Assembly: GCF_003149045.1 (NCBI RefSeq)
Contig: NZ_QGDU01000008.1
Coordinates: 1 to 64,000, forward strand
DNA: 64,000 nucleotides
Reading direction: 5' to 3'
DNA from: Fibrobacter sp. UWR4
GTDB lineage: Bacteria; Fibrobacterota; Fibrobacteria; Fibrobacterales; Fibrobacteraceae
The stretch's first letter is position 1, and the number at the start of each line of letters is the position of its first letter. The notes under the pieces are model-generated. The model saw nothing but the letters and a program-made list of their open reading frames with translations, did no database searches and had not been told where the DNA came from. Of the stretch, positions 8,914 to 16,840 are shown piece by piece. The position numbers and the translations under genes were made by a program.

Positions 8914-8941
8914 TAGCGCTTTTGCTAAAGTTGCCGTCTAA

Positions 8942-9019
8942 GCATCGAAAGTGTGCGCTTTTCTTGCCGATTCCAGTCTGCAATTTCGATGCGAAGACGG
9001 CGTTTGGGGCGTGGGGATG
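8942..9019. repeat. Inverted repeat and duplicated 16-mer
   Basis: GCATCGAAA (8942-8950) and TTTCGATGC (8987-8995) are perfect inverted arms. Between them is TTGCCGATTCCAGTCT (8964-8979), which also occurs at 8813-8828 inside the RNA region. Just after, at about 9003-9017, comes TTTGGGGCGTGGGGA, sharing GGGGCGTGG with the RNA 3' domain. This looks like a partial or decayed copy of the neighbouring element. Confidence 0.5.
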
Positions 9020-10273
9020 TTAGTATTCCGTAGCGAAAATTTTCATGTTATCGAAGTCGTGTGTTGGGTTGTCGATGATCTCCTGGATTCCGAAAGCGTT
9101 TTCGCCAGTTCGCAGATTGAACTTAGCGATGTCTTCCGCAAGCTTTGTTCCTGGGTAAACTTGCAACGGGAATTTCCCGATTTTGGAAATGCCATAACTG
9201 TTGATCAATTCTACATCGCGCCTGAAGGAGTCGTATGTCTGGAACGGGAGTCCGTAAATCATGGTAATTTCCGTTGCGATTCCTAAATCCCTGCACTTAT
9301 CCAGTTTTTCAAGCAACAGCGATTCTGTTTTTTCGCTACCTCTTCGGATTGCTTTCAGAACGTCCGGCTGAAGACTTTGTACTCCGATTTCAAAAATAAG
9401 TTTAGGATTTTGCGCAGCCTCTTCAAGAAAGGAATCCGTTAGGAGTTCCGGTCGAATTTGGAGCGAAACCATTCCGTCGAAATTTATTTTACGAATAAGT
9501 TTCAAGTAATTAGCCCCGTGGCCTGCATAATCATTGAACAAAGGGTCAAGAATGTTAAGCTTCTTGATGTCGCTACTCTTGAAGAGTTCTAGCTCTTTGA
9601 CCTGTCTTTCGTAGCAACCGACATGATGCACCTTCCTGCTGAGAGTGTCGCGGTGCTTGCAAAAACTGCAACGGAACGGACAACCCCTGCGAGTTTCCGC
9701 ACGCACGGTGTTGATGGTTCCGCCAAGCATGATGTCTCCGGTGAGGTAAGGCGATTCCAAGTCCTCGAATTTCGGCAAGTCCAGAACGAGGGCACTTTTG
9801 GAATGGATATGGTTCTGTAGATTGGCGAAGACTTTTTCTCCGTATGAAAGTATGAATAAGTTTGCCTCCGGAAATCGTTTGCGCAATTCGCCCTCTGTTC
9901 CGAAAATGGCGGCCCCGCCCATGACGATGAAGGGTGTTTTTCCCGTATTTGCAAGGCGACTGCTCGCAATTTTTACGGCTTTTTCAAACCAGCCGAAAAC
10001 GCTGAACGCCACTACATTGTACTTGCTTATGCGTACTTGGGTTACAATTTCGTCGGCGACAAGCTCCCAGTCAATGGAATACTTTCCCGATTGCGGGTCG
10101 TAAAAACGGTTCAGGTCGCAAGTGAAAACGTCTACGACGCTGCCGGTATTTTGCGGGCTTTTCTTGAATGCACTGACTAGGCAACTTACTCCGTAGGGAA
10201 CCTCGGGCTCGTTTTCGCGGCAGAAATTGCTGCAGACGATAAGCATGCGGATGTGGTTTAGGTTTGCTATCAT
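9020..10273 (-). CDS. Radical SAM protein with B12-binding-like N-terminus
   Basis: This 417-residue protein has a Rossmann-like N-terminal region (about 8-150) of the kind seen in cobalamin-binding radical SAM enzymes, but no DxHxxG B12 ligand motif. A radical SAM core begins with CxxxCxxC at C198, C202 and C205, which binds the 4Fe-4S cluster that cleaves S-adenosylmethionine. Later core features include EIGVQSL and MIYGLPFQT. The substrate cannot be read from the sequence. The start at 10273 has a strong AGGAGG site. It lies 9 bases after a HicA-like small gene, so the two are one operon. No modification target (peptide, RiPP precursor or lipid gene) was recognised next to it. Confidence 0.8.
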   Translation of the reverse strand: MIANLNHIRMLIVCSNFCRENEPEVPYGVSCLVSAFKKSPQNTGSVVDVFTCDLNRFYDPQSGKYSIDWELVADEIVTQVRISKYNVVAFSVFGWFEKAVKIASSRLANTGKTPFIVMGGAAIFGTEGELRKRFPEANLFILSYGEKVFANLQNHIHSKSALVLDLPKFEDLESPYLTGDIMLGGTINTVRAETRRGCPFRCSFCKHRDTLSRKVHHVGCYERQVKELELFKSSDIKKLNILDPLFNDYAGHGANYLKLIRKINFDGMVSLQIRPELLTDSFLEEAAQNPKLIFEIGVQSLQPDVLKAIRRGSEKTESLLLEKLDKCRDLGIATEITMIYGLPFQTYDSFRRDVELINSYGISKIGKFPLQVYPGTKLAEDIAKFNLRTGENAFGIQEIIDNPTHDFDNMKIFATEY

Positions 10274-10282
10274 AAGGGCCTC

Positions 10283-10528
10283 CTATTTAACGCAGATGGT
10301 CCCGTTTTCGATAAGGAACGCGCGCAGATATTTGCAGTAGTCTCGTTTAAAGTTGGAAAACGCACGCTTGTCGCTAGGGGTGCCGGGCACGATAAGGAAC
10401 TTTTTTGCTCCTTTGGACCTGTGCTGGAGAATGACGTGCTTGCCTTTGCGTGCAATTTCCCATAGCCGAGTGCTGAGAAGGCTGTTGCAGAGAGTGTTGA
10501 TGTTCTTGTCGGTTGACAGGTTTACCAT
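10283..10528 (-). CDS. HicA-like small protein (81 aa)
   Basis: The start at 10528 is chosen for its AAGGAG site, 13 codons inside a longer open frame. The product is small and basic. The segment KGKHVILQH...FLIVPGTPSD followed by RAFSNFKRDYCKYLR recalls the HicA-like dsRNA-binding fold (G-x-H, beta strand, VP loop, helix) found in mRNA interferases and in many phage proteins of unknown role. No HicB antitoxin is adjacent. Instead the gene is directly upstream of a radical SAM gene. The fold is an inference and toxin activity is not supported. It may be an accessory protein of the radical SAM enzyme. Confidence 0.55.
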   Translation of the reverse strand: MVNLSTDKNINTLCNSLLSTRLWEIARKGKHVILQHRSKGAKKFLIVPGTPSDKRAFSNFKRDYCKYLRAFLIENGTICVK

Positions 10529-10613
10529 GTTGGTCTCCTTTTGCTGATGTTTTGCGGAAAGCGACAATCTCGCTTACGTTTACAGATTTAGATTTGCCTA
10601 AAGGGACAAAAGG

Positions 10614-10648
10614 GGACAAAAAATCCCTTGAGAAAAACTCAAGGGATT
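10614..10648 (-). terminator. Intrinsic terminator of the 10.7-11.7 kb operon
   Basis: A perfect 11-bp hairpin AATCCCTTGAG / CTCAAGGGATT with a 5-base loop has a run of A on its left, giving a U-run on the minus strand. It follows the stop at 10673. Confidence 0.85.
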
Positions 10649-10672
10649 GGAAAGTACTTATCTTGGATTAGG

Positions 10673-11026
10673 TTAGTATTTGATTTGCTTTCTTATTTCT
10701 ATGGAAATTTTTTTTATATCAAAGTCTGTTCTCGAATCGTCTACCAAATGCAGTAGGGGTGCAGGCTTTATGAGGTTTTGCCCTTGAAGGTAATCGCGGA
10801 GCTTTGACAGTTCCTGGTATGGCTTTGCCTTTGTGTTTTCGTCAAGGCGGGTGCGGTACTTCTTGAATTTTTCGATCCAGCGTTTTTCGTCCATCGATTC
10901 GTCGGCGGTGATTTCTGTAATCACCGAGGCGCGGTATTCGCGGACGGCACTTTCGAAGGACTTGCCTTGTTTGGCAAGGAGCGAATCCAGTTCTTGGAGA
11001 AGCGTGTTGTTTATGACTTTATTCAT
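10673..11026 (-). CDS. Hypothetical protein (117 aa)
   Basis: This is a soluble, charged, mostly helical protein with no recognised domain. Its ATG lies inside the 3' end of the upstream gene (8-base overlap), so the two are co-translated. It begins MNKVINNTLLQELDSLLAKQ and ends in a basic helix, IRKQIKY. It is followed by a strong terminator. Together with the coiled-coil partner it forms a two-gene unit of unknown role in an accessory-looking region, and a toxin-antitoxin or phage-related role is possible but unsupported. Confidence 0.6.
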   Translation of the reverse strand: MNKVINNTLLQELDSLLAKQGKSFESAVREYRASVITEITADESMDEKRWIEKFKKYRTRLDENTKAKPYQELSKLRDYLQGQNLIKPAPLLHLVDDSRTDFDIKKISIEIRKQIKY

Positions 11027-11711
11027 TGCAGCGTACGGTGAAGCTTTGTAACTTGTCGTTTGGATATTCCTTTTGAAGTTTCTTTATCTGTTTTATGCAG
11101 CACTTTACCTGCCGTTCATACTGATAGGAATACATGTTCTCACCGTGCGCGTTGACGCAGTTGTGTATGGCCTGGAACTCGTTTTCGATGGGTGCGCGGT
11201 TCTTGTATTCGTCTTGCAGTTTAGTGTAATCTTTCGCGTAGGCCTTTACCAGATTTTCAAGGCTATCCAGCTGGTTGTCACGAATTCTAACTTCGTTTTG
11301 CTCGGTTTGATAGGCGTTCACGTATTTTGCCTTCTCGTAAATGAGGCTGTCCTTGGTTTCCTTGCATTCCCTAATCTGCTCTATCTTTTCGTCGGTACAG
11401 GATTCCTTATCCCTCTTTAGATCCTCGGCAAGTCTTACATAACCGTTTAGCTGTTTTGCTATGCGCTGCAGAGAATCGACGGTAATCTTGTAATACGAGA
11501 TGGTTGAATTTAGTTTTTCCTGTAGTGCCAGCCATTCGTTTTGTTTCTGGGCGGCTTCCTCCATCACTTCCCGGGCGATTTCGTAAGGCTGTCTTTCTTG
11601 TTCAAGCTTGTCATGCTCGTCAACTTTATCACCGCAGATGTACCCGCCCATGGCGCAAAGGGCGCCTGTGGCTCCTAGGGTTTTTGTCTTTTCAAGGAAT
11701 GTCTTGTTCAT
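11019..11711 (-). CDS. Hypothetical coiled-coil protein with N-terminal membrane segment
   Basis: This is a 230-residue protein. A short hydrophobic stretch near the N-terminus (LGATGALCAMGGYICG, about residues 12-27) could anchor it in the membrane. The rest is strongly helical with heptad-like spacing (about 30-190). The C-terminus holds several Cys (C-x10-CC type pattern in QVKCCIKQIKK). The start at 11711 has an AAAGG site. It overlaps the next gene by 8 bases. No family was recognised. The arrangement resembles the spanin or anchor proteins of phage-like modules only in outline, and I do not assign a function. Confidence 0.6.
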   Translation of the reverse strand: MNKTFLEKTKTLGATGALCAMGGYICGDKVDEHDKLEQERQPYEIAREVMEEAAQKQNEWLALQEKLNSTISYYKITVDSLQRIAKQLNGYVRLAEDLKRDKESCTDEKIEQIRECKETKDSLIYEKAKYVNAYQTEQNEVRIRDNQLDSLENLVKAYAKDYTKLQDEYKNRAPIENEFQAIHNCVNAHGENMYSYQYERQVKCCIKQIKKLQKEYPNDKLQSFTVRCNE

Positions 11712-11778
11712 GGTTTACCTTTGGTGAAAAAAATATACTTATTCTCGAAACTGCGAAATTATTATCCCAAAAATATTG

Positions 11779-11845
11779 AGATTTGGTAAAATTATTTTCG
11801 CTAATGTTTTACCAAATCTAATGAAAATATCGAGATTTGGTAAAA
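11779..11845. repeat. Three copies of a 13-bp element upstream of the ATPase gene
   Basis: AGATTTGGTAAAA occurs at 11779-11791 and 11833-11845, and in inverse orientation (TTTTACCAAATCT) at 11807-11819. The first pair can form a perfect 13-bp hairpin. A second inverted repeat, TTTAACTT-AAT-AAGTTAAA at 11923-11941, lies closer to the ATPase start. They may be operators. The rest of the 11712-11983 gap shows nothing else. Confidence 0.7.
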
Positions 11846-11983
11846 CCCTTGTGTTGCTCAATGGCACAATATTTCAAAGACATAAGGTATTATTCCGTCT
11901 TTTTCTAGAAAACCTTGTCTTGTTTAACTTAATAAGTTAAATTTTAAGTTAAAAAGCGATGAAATGCAAAGGGGCGGAACATT

Positions 11984-13762
11984 ATGGCAAAGAGCATCGG
12001 CGGAATCACTTACAAGACCATCAACGGTAAGCGTTATGCGTATTACCAGTGGATGGAAGATGGCAAGCAGCGTTCCCGCCGCGTGAAGGATGAGGAACTG
12101 CCGGCGCTTTTAGCAGAGATAGAACAACGCAAGGCTAAGAAGGATGCCTCTTCGCTCACGAAAGGCTTGTTGCTTCGCGATAATGGGGCGGCTTATTTTG
12201 CTGGTGGAGCTCTTGTCACCGTGACGAATGGCTCGGCTGGACAGTCTTTCAAGACGGATGTGAAGCTTGGCGTCACTCTGAAGAATTTTTCGGCCAATGT
12301 TTTGCAGTGGAAAAAACGCGATGGCTTTGAACGTCTGCGTGGTTACATTTATGGTCCTGGCAATGACCGTGTTTTCATTCTGTATGGGCTTCGCCGCACG
12401 GGTAAGACGACTTTGATCCGCCAGCTGTTTGGGGAGATGGCGCCTGGGGACTTGGCGAAGGCGGCTTTTGTCCAGGTGAATTCAAGGAACAGTCTTGCGG
12501 ACTTGAACGCTGATCTTAAAATTCTGGAAGGTGCGGGCTTCAAGTATGTGTTCATCGATGAGGTGACCATGCTTGCGGATTTCATCGAGGGGGCTGCCCT
12601 GTTTGCAGATGTGTTTGCCTCTTGTGGCATGAAGATTGTGCTTTCGGGTACGGATTCCCTGGGTTTTGTTTTTTCCGAGGATGAACAGCTTTACGACCGT
12701 GCTGAAATGCTGCACACCACGTTTATTCCCTATCGTGAATTTGAGCGAGTCCTTGGCCTGAGTGGCATTGATGAATACATCCAGTATGGCGGTACCATGA
12801 GTATGGGCGGCCGTGAATACAATAAGGACCGTTTTACTTTTGCAAATGTGAAGAGCGCCAATGAGTATGTGGACAGCGCCATCGCGAAGAATATTCAGCA
12901 TTCCCTGAAGTGCTACCAGTACGAAGGTCACTTTCGTTCGTTGAAATCTCTGTACGAGGCGGGTGAGCTGACCAATGCCATCAACTGCATTGTAGAGGAC
13001 ATCAACCATCGTTTTACCTTGGATGTGCTGCCCCGTGATTTTCGTTCCGGTGATTTGAGTTTGTCGGCAAAGAATTTGCGTAGAGACAGGTTCCACCCTA
13101 CGGATATTTTGGACCGAGTGGATGTGGTGAAGGTTACCGCGCGGTTGATGAAACGTCTTGATGTGAAAAATCGTCAGGAAATGAGCGTCGCTATTTCCCA
13201 GGACCATGTACGGGAAATTCGTGAATACCTTGACTTGCTGGATTTGACGGTTGACATTGATGTGGAAAACTTTGGGAATTTCAATCAACGGGAGCGATTG
13301 ACCACGATTTCACAGCCGGGGCTTCGCTATGCCCAGGCGAAGGCTCTGATTGATTCCCTTTTGCTGGACGATGCTTTTCGTAGTTGTTCCCTGGTGGAGC
13401 GCAAGTCTATTGCGGAACGCATTCTCAATGAAATCAAGGGTCGCATGATGGAAGAAATCGTGTTGCTCGAAACAAAAATGGCGCGGCCTGATTGCCATGT
13501 TTTCAAGTTGCAGTTTGCCGTGGGCGAGTTCGACATGGTTGTGGCGAACTCTGAAAAAGCGACCTGCGAAATCTATGAAATCAAACATTCTGAAATTGTG
13601 GCGAAAGAGCAGTATCGCCACTTGAAGGATACAAAAAAGTGCCGCGATACGGAATTCCGTTACGGCACTATTGTGAGTAGGAATGTAATTTACCGTGGCG
13701 CCTCACAGGTGGTTGACGGTATTAACTACTTGAACGTGGAAGAATACTTGAAGTCCTTGTAG
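11984..13762 (+). CDS. AAA ATPase with C-terminal PD-(D/E)XK-like domain
   Basis: This is a 592-residue protein. Residues 1-50 are a small basic module (ITYKTINGKRYAYYQW) similar to the N-terminal DNA-contacting part of integrase-type or AP2-like domains. An AAA_14-type ATPase follows, with Walker A GLRRTGKTT (K141), Walker B VFIDEV (D192, E193) and sensor-like VLSGTDS near 219-225. The C-terminal region matches the DUF4143-type restriction-fold pattern: D517, then 14 residues, then E532-I-K534. Such ATPases are widespread in accessory regions and their role is unclear. An ATP-driven DNA-binding or nuclease role is inferred. An AAGGGG site precedes the ATG. The gene stands alone behind an unusual repeat array. 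Confidence 0.8.
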   Translation: MAKSIGGITYKTINGKRYAYYQWMEDGKQRSRRVKDEELPALLAEIEQRKAKKDASSLTKGLLLRDNGAAYFAGGALVTVTNGSAGQSFKTDVKLGVTLKNFSANVLQWKKRDGFERLRGYIYGPGNDRVFILYGLRRTGKTTLIRQLFGEMAPGDLAKAAFVQVNSRNSLADLNADLKILEGAGFKYVFIDEVTMLADFIEGAALFADVFASCGMKIVLSGTDSLGFVFSEDEQLYDRAEMLHTTFIPYREFERVLGLSGIDEYIQYGGTMSMGGREYNKDRFTFANVKSANEYVDSAIAKNIQHSLKCYQYEGHFRSLKSLYEAGELTNAINCIVEDINHRFTLDVLPRDFRSGDLSLSAKNLRRDRFHPTDILDRVDVVKVTARLMKRLDVKNRQEMSVAISQDHVREIREYLDLLDLTVDIDVENFGNFNQRERLTTISQPGLRYAQAKALIDSLLLDDAFRSCSLVERKSIAERILNEIKGRMMEEIVLLETKMARPDCHVFKLQFAVGEFDMVVANSEKATCEIYEIKHSEIVAKEQYRHLKDTKKCRDTEFRYGTIVSRNVIYRGASQVVDGINYLNVEEYLKSL

Positions 13763-13796
13763 CATAAATTCGCTGCTAAAATTTGCCGTCTTTCTC

Positions 13797-15395
13797 TTAA
13801 GTCGGATACAGAAATGCGTTCTTCAGATCCTTGGCGCTGTTGCTGGGGCCTGAGGCGGTTTCGCTGGGGGTGGATGCGTGGGTGGCGTTGTAGCGACGGT
13901 CTCCATCGATGAAATGCAGTTTCCAGTGGTTGTTGGTGTGGGTGGAATAGTCCATTCCCAAGGGGGCCAGTAGGTGGAAATTTCGTTCCAGTTCATTGCT
14001 TTTCATGGCGTCCATGAGCTGGTTCTTTGTATCCTTGTAGTTCTGGTAGGCGCGTTCTATATCGGGATTTGCCTGGATGATGGCTTTCCACGCATCAATG
14101 GGGCGGTTGCCGTAGGAATTGCTTTTGGAAGGCGTTTTCTCGATGGCCTTGTGCAGGGCGCTGAAGATGGCGATGCCATATTCGTTCTCGAATTTTTCGC
14201 TTTCGTTGGGGGCGTTCAGAAGGCCGCCGGCCAGTCCGTAGCTAACCTTGGCTAGGCGTCCCTTGAGGGATACGACTTTGCCTTCGGCATCCCGAAGTTT
14301 CTGCTTCAGTTCTTCACATTCTACTTTTGCGCTTCTACAGGCGAGTTGGAGTTCTTCGTTTTCCTTATCAAAATCCTCGCAGAATTTCGAGAACTTTTCG
14401 TCGGCGCTCATGTTGGCGCGCTTGTCGGCTTGCTTCATACGTTTCTTGATGCGTTCGTTCTTATCCTTTAATTCGCTGATGGTGCGATTCTGGATTATCT
14501 TATCGTTCTGGAGTTTGCGTACGGTGTGCTGGCTGTCTTCCAGCTGCTCCGTCAGGGCGTTGTTTTCGTTGACGGTTTCCTCCAGGCTTTCTTCAAGTTG
14601 TCTGATTCGTTCCTGTAGCTTGGAATATTGCTCGGGAGGATATTCCCCGGTGGATTGTTTTGCGGGTAAACATTCTGGATTGGAACATTCTTCCGTCAAA
14701 CATTTTTTTGCCGAATATTTGGTAGCCGAATATTCGTTTGCCGAATTTTCCATGGGGGAATGTTCCGGTTTGGAAGTGTCCCCTATGGAATTTTCCAGGC
14801 TGGAGGAATCCTTGGTGATGGATTCCAGAAATTCCTGGGTGTCGATTCGGAGGTCTATACCGCGATTTGCAATGTGTTTCCAGAGGGTACTGCGGGAGGT
14901 CTGCAGGAAAATGCTCTGGGGTTCCTTCCCGAAGTACAGTTTTGGTGCGTACGCCGTATCCGGACCGTTTACAGAGAAATCCCCTAGCTTGTGGTGTAGG
15001 GAAAGGTATGCGCCCTGCATTTTCCTTCCGGATGCAAGGTCCAGGGTAGTGTATAAATCCGCGACGATATTGCCTTCGTCAACTCGGGTAGCCGTGAATC
15101 GCACTTTAATTGTGCTACCGTCCCTGTAGCTTAAACTATGGTCAAATCCCAGAAAATCCAGGGGATATTCTTCGGGTCGTTCTTCCTGAAGAAGGTGGTG
15201 GATAAAGTTTTCCGAGAACTCGTATTGTAGCTGGTCCTGTAATCCATCCGAATTAAAGAATCGGGATGTTCTTTCCAGGAGGTTCCAAGGACGCTGTCCC
15301 TTGATATAAATTTGCCAGGGACTAAAGCACTTGGTGAAAAGTACGTCCCAGGGGATATTTCTTAAGGTGTAATGAGAGGCCAGTGTTACGGGCAT
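13797..15395 (-). CDS. Coiled-coil protein with 12 pentapeptide-spaced repeats
   Basis: I do not recognise this 532-residue protein. Residues 1-190 form a globular region (WDVLFTKCFSPWQIYIKG, then HSLSYRDGSTIKVRF). Residues 201-260 are exactly twelve five-residue units of the type (E/K)(Y/N/C/H)Sxx, such as ENSAN, EYSAT, KYSAK and ECSNP. A long coiled coil follows (about 261-390), and the C-terminus (395-532) includes a Ser/Thr-rich tail. No signal peptide is seen. The repeat is not the classical A(D/N)LxX pentapeptide. The gene ends 34 bases from the convergent ATPase gene. The coding role is supported by length and composition, but the function is unknown. Confidence 0.75.
   Translation of the reverse strand: MPVTLASHYTLRNIPWDVLFTKCFSPWQIYIKGQRPWNLLERTSRFFNSDGLQDQLQYEFSENFIHHLLQEERPEEYPLDFLGFDHSLSYRDGSTIKVRFTATRVDEGNIVADLYTTLDLASGRKMQGAYLSLHHKLGDFSVNGPDTAYAPKLYFGKEPQSIFLQTSRSTLWKHIANRGIDLRIDTQEFLESITKDSSSLENSIGDTSKPEHSPMENSANEYSATKYSAKKCLTEECSNPECLPAKQSTGEYPPEQYSKLQERIRQLEESLEETVNENNALTEQLEDSQHTVRKLQNDKIIQNRTISELKDKNERIKKRMKQADKRANMSADEKFSKFCEDFDKENEELQLACRSAKVECEELKQKLRDAEGKVVSLKGRLAKVSYGLAGGLLNAPNESEKFENEYGIAIFSALHKAIEKTPSKSNSYGNRPIDAWKAIIQANPDIERAYQNYKDTKNQLMDAMKSNELERNFHLLAPLGMDYSTHTNNHWKLHFIDGDRRYNATHASTPSETASGPSNSAKDLKNAFLYPT
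14616..14795 (-). repeat. 12 tandem 15-bp units inside the coiled-coil gene
   Basis: The units encode the five-residue repeats at residues 201-260. The DNA copies are diverged but keep exact 15-bp register, with recurrent GAATATTC and GAATTTTC-type cores, which suggests an old in-frame tandem expansion. Confidence 0.7.
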
Positions 15396-15495
15396 AAGAT
15401 CTCCTGTTGTTTCTTCTTATTTTTATCGGCTTCTCTAAGGAAAGTGTCAACGTAATCTTTCTAAATTTGCGAGGAAAAAACATAGCGAGGTAAAA

Positions 15496-16743
15496 ATGTC
15501 AAAGAATACCGATGCAAAGAAAGTCAAATCCGTAAATAAGAAACAGATCGTTATCTGGGTGGTGGCCCTGATTCTTGGTGCCATTCTGGGCCTGATCCAG
15601 AGTGAAGGTCTCCAGAACCTGATCAACTTCATCGCTTCTGTTTATACGCGCCTGTTCCAGTTTGTGGCTGTGCCTACCATTGCCCTGGCTCTCATGACCA
15701 CGCTTTCCGCTCTTGGCGTGCAGAAGAATACGGGCCGTATTTTTGGACGTACCATTATCTATACCTTGCTCACCACTTTTGCCGCTGCAATTGTTGGCCT
15801 GCTCCTTTACAAGATTATCGGCCCTGCAAACCTCCCCATGGACCTGGTGAATGGCGGTGCTGCTGAAGTTCCCCAGAACCTGAGCGCCATGAGCTACTAT
15901 GACCATTTCCTGAGCATTGTGCCTAACAATGTGGTGCAGCCCTTCCTCAGCGGTAATGTCCTTGGCATTTTGATGGTCGCCGCCGCAGTTGGTCTTGGCT
16001 TGGCTTTTATGCCTGAATCCGAAAACAAGTCCGCCCTGATGAAGGCTATTCTCGGTCTTCGCGAGCTCCTGTTCACCCTGATTCGCGCTCTCGTCTGGGC
16101 CTTGCCTCTTGGCGTTGTTGCTTTTGCCGCCCAGCTTTCTGCACAGGTGAACGCCGGCGTGGTGGTGGGTTCCCTGGGAAAGTATCTGGCTGTGGTCATG
16201 GGCGGTAATGCTATCCAGTTCCTCATTGTGCTGCCCCTGTTCCTTATTGCCCGCGGCCTGAATCCGCTGCATGTCCTGAAGAAGATGAGCCCCGCCGTGA
16301 TGATGGCTTTCTTCACCAAGAGTTCCGCTGCAACTCTCCCCGTGACCATGCAGTCCGCCGAAGACAACCTGAAGGTGAATCCGGAAGTTTCCCGCTTTGT
16401 GCTTCCCATCTGCACCACCATCAACATGAACGGTTGTGCGGCCTTCATTTTGGTGACGAGCCTTTTCGTGATGCAGAACAGCGGTGTGGAACTGACCCTC
16501 GGCACCATGATTACCTGGGTGTTCATTTCCGTGCTTTCTGCGGTGGGTAACGCTGGCGTTCCCATGGGCTGCTACTTCCTGACCCTCTCCCTTATGGTGG
16601 GCATGAACGCAAACATCGGCGTTATGGGCGTGATCCTTCCGCTGTACGCCATCATCGACATGATCGAGACTGCAGAAAACGTCTGGTCCGATTCCTGCGT
16701 CTGCGCCATGACCAACAAGGATCTGGAAAAGTCCGCTTCCTAA
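15496..16743 (+). CDS. Dicarboxylate/amino acid:cation symporter (DAACS family)
   Basis: This is an inner-membrane transporter of 415 residues with the usual 8 transmembrane helices plus two re-entrant hairpins. The family signatures are FTKSSAATLP (serine-rich hairpin HP1), NMNGCA in TM7 and DMIETAENVWSDSC in TM8. It would couple uptake of a C4-dicarboxylate or an acidic or small neutral amino acid to Na+ or H+. The exact substrate cannot be set from the sequence. The start at 15496 follows an AGCGAGG site and a TAAATTTG promoter-like box at 15462-15469. It has a strong terminator downstream and is divergent from the coiled-coil gene. Confidence 0.9.
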   Translation: MSKNTDAKKVKSVNKKQIVIWVVALILGAILGLIQSEGLQNLINFIASVYTRLFQFVAVPTIALALMTTLSALGVQKNTGRIFGRTIIYTLLTTFAAAIVGLLLYKIIGPANLPMDLVNGGAAEVPQNLSAMSYYDHFLSIVPNNVVQPFLSGNVLGILMVAAAVGLGLAFMPESENKSALMKAILGLRELLFTLIRALVWALPLGVVAFAAQLSAQVNAGVVVGSLGKYLAVVMGGNAIQFLIVLPLFLIARGLNPLHVLKKMSPAVMMAFFTKSSAATLPVTMQSAEDNLKVNPEVSRFVLPICTTINMNGCAAFILVTSLFVMQNSGVELTLGTMITWVFISVLSAVGNAGVPMGCYFLTLSLMVGMNANIGVMGVILPLYAIIDMIETAENVWSDSCVCAMTNKDLEKSAS

Positions 16744-16796
16744 TTTTTTAGAACATCACGCGCGTTCATCGCATAGCTCTGCGACGCATTATGATA

Positions 16797-16827
16797 AACT
16801 CGTTGGTCTTGAACCGACGAGTTTTTT
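16797..16827 (+). terminator. Intrinsic terminator of the symporter gene
   Basis: AAACTCGTTGGT and ACCGACGAGTTT form a 12-bp stem (one G-U) with a CTTG loop and seven T. Confidence 0.88.
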
Positions 16828-16840
16828 TGTAGCTTTTGAG

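Noticed and set aside
10283-10528. HicAB toxin-antitoxin system
   Set aside because: No HicB-like gene is adjacent and the HicA resemblance is partial.
11019-11711. Phage spanin or lysis gene
   Set aside because: The anchored coiled coil is suggestive only. No endolysin, holin or other phage gene is present nearby.
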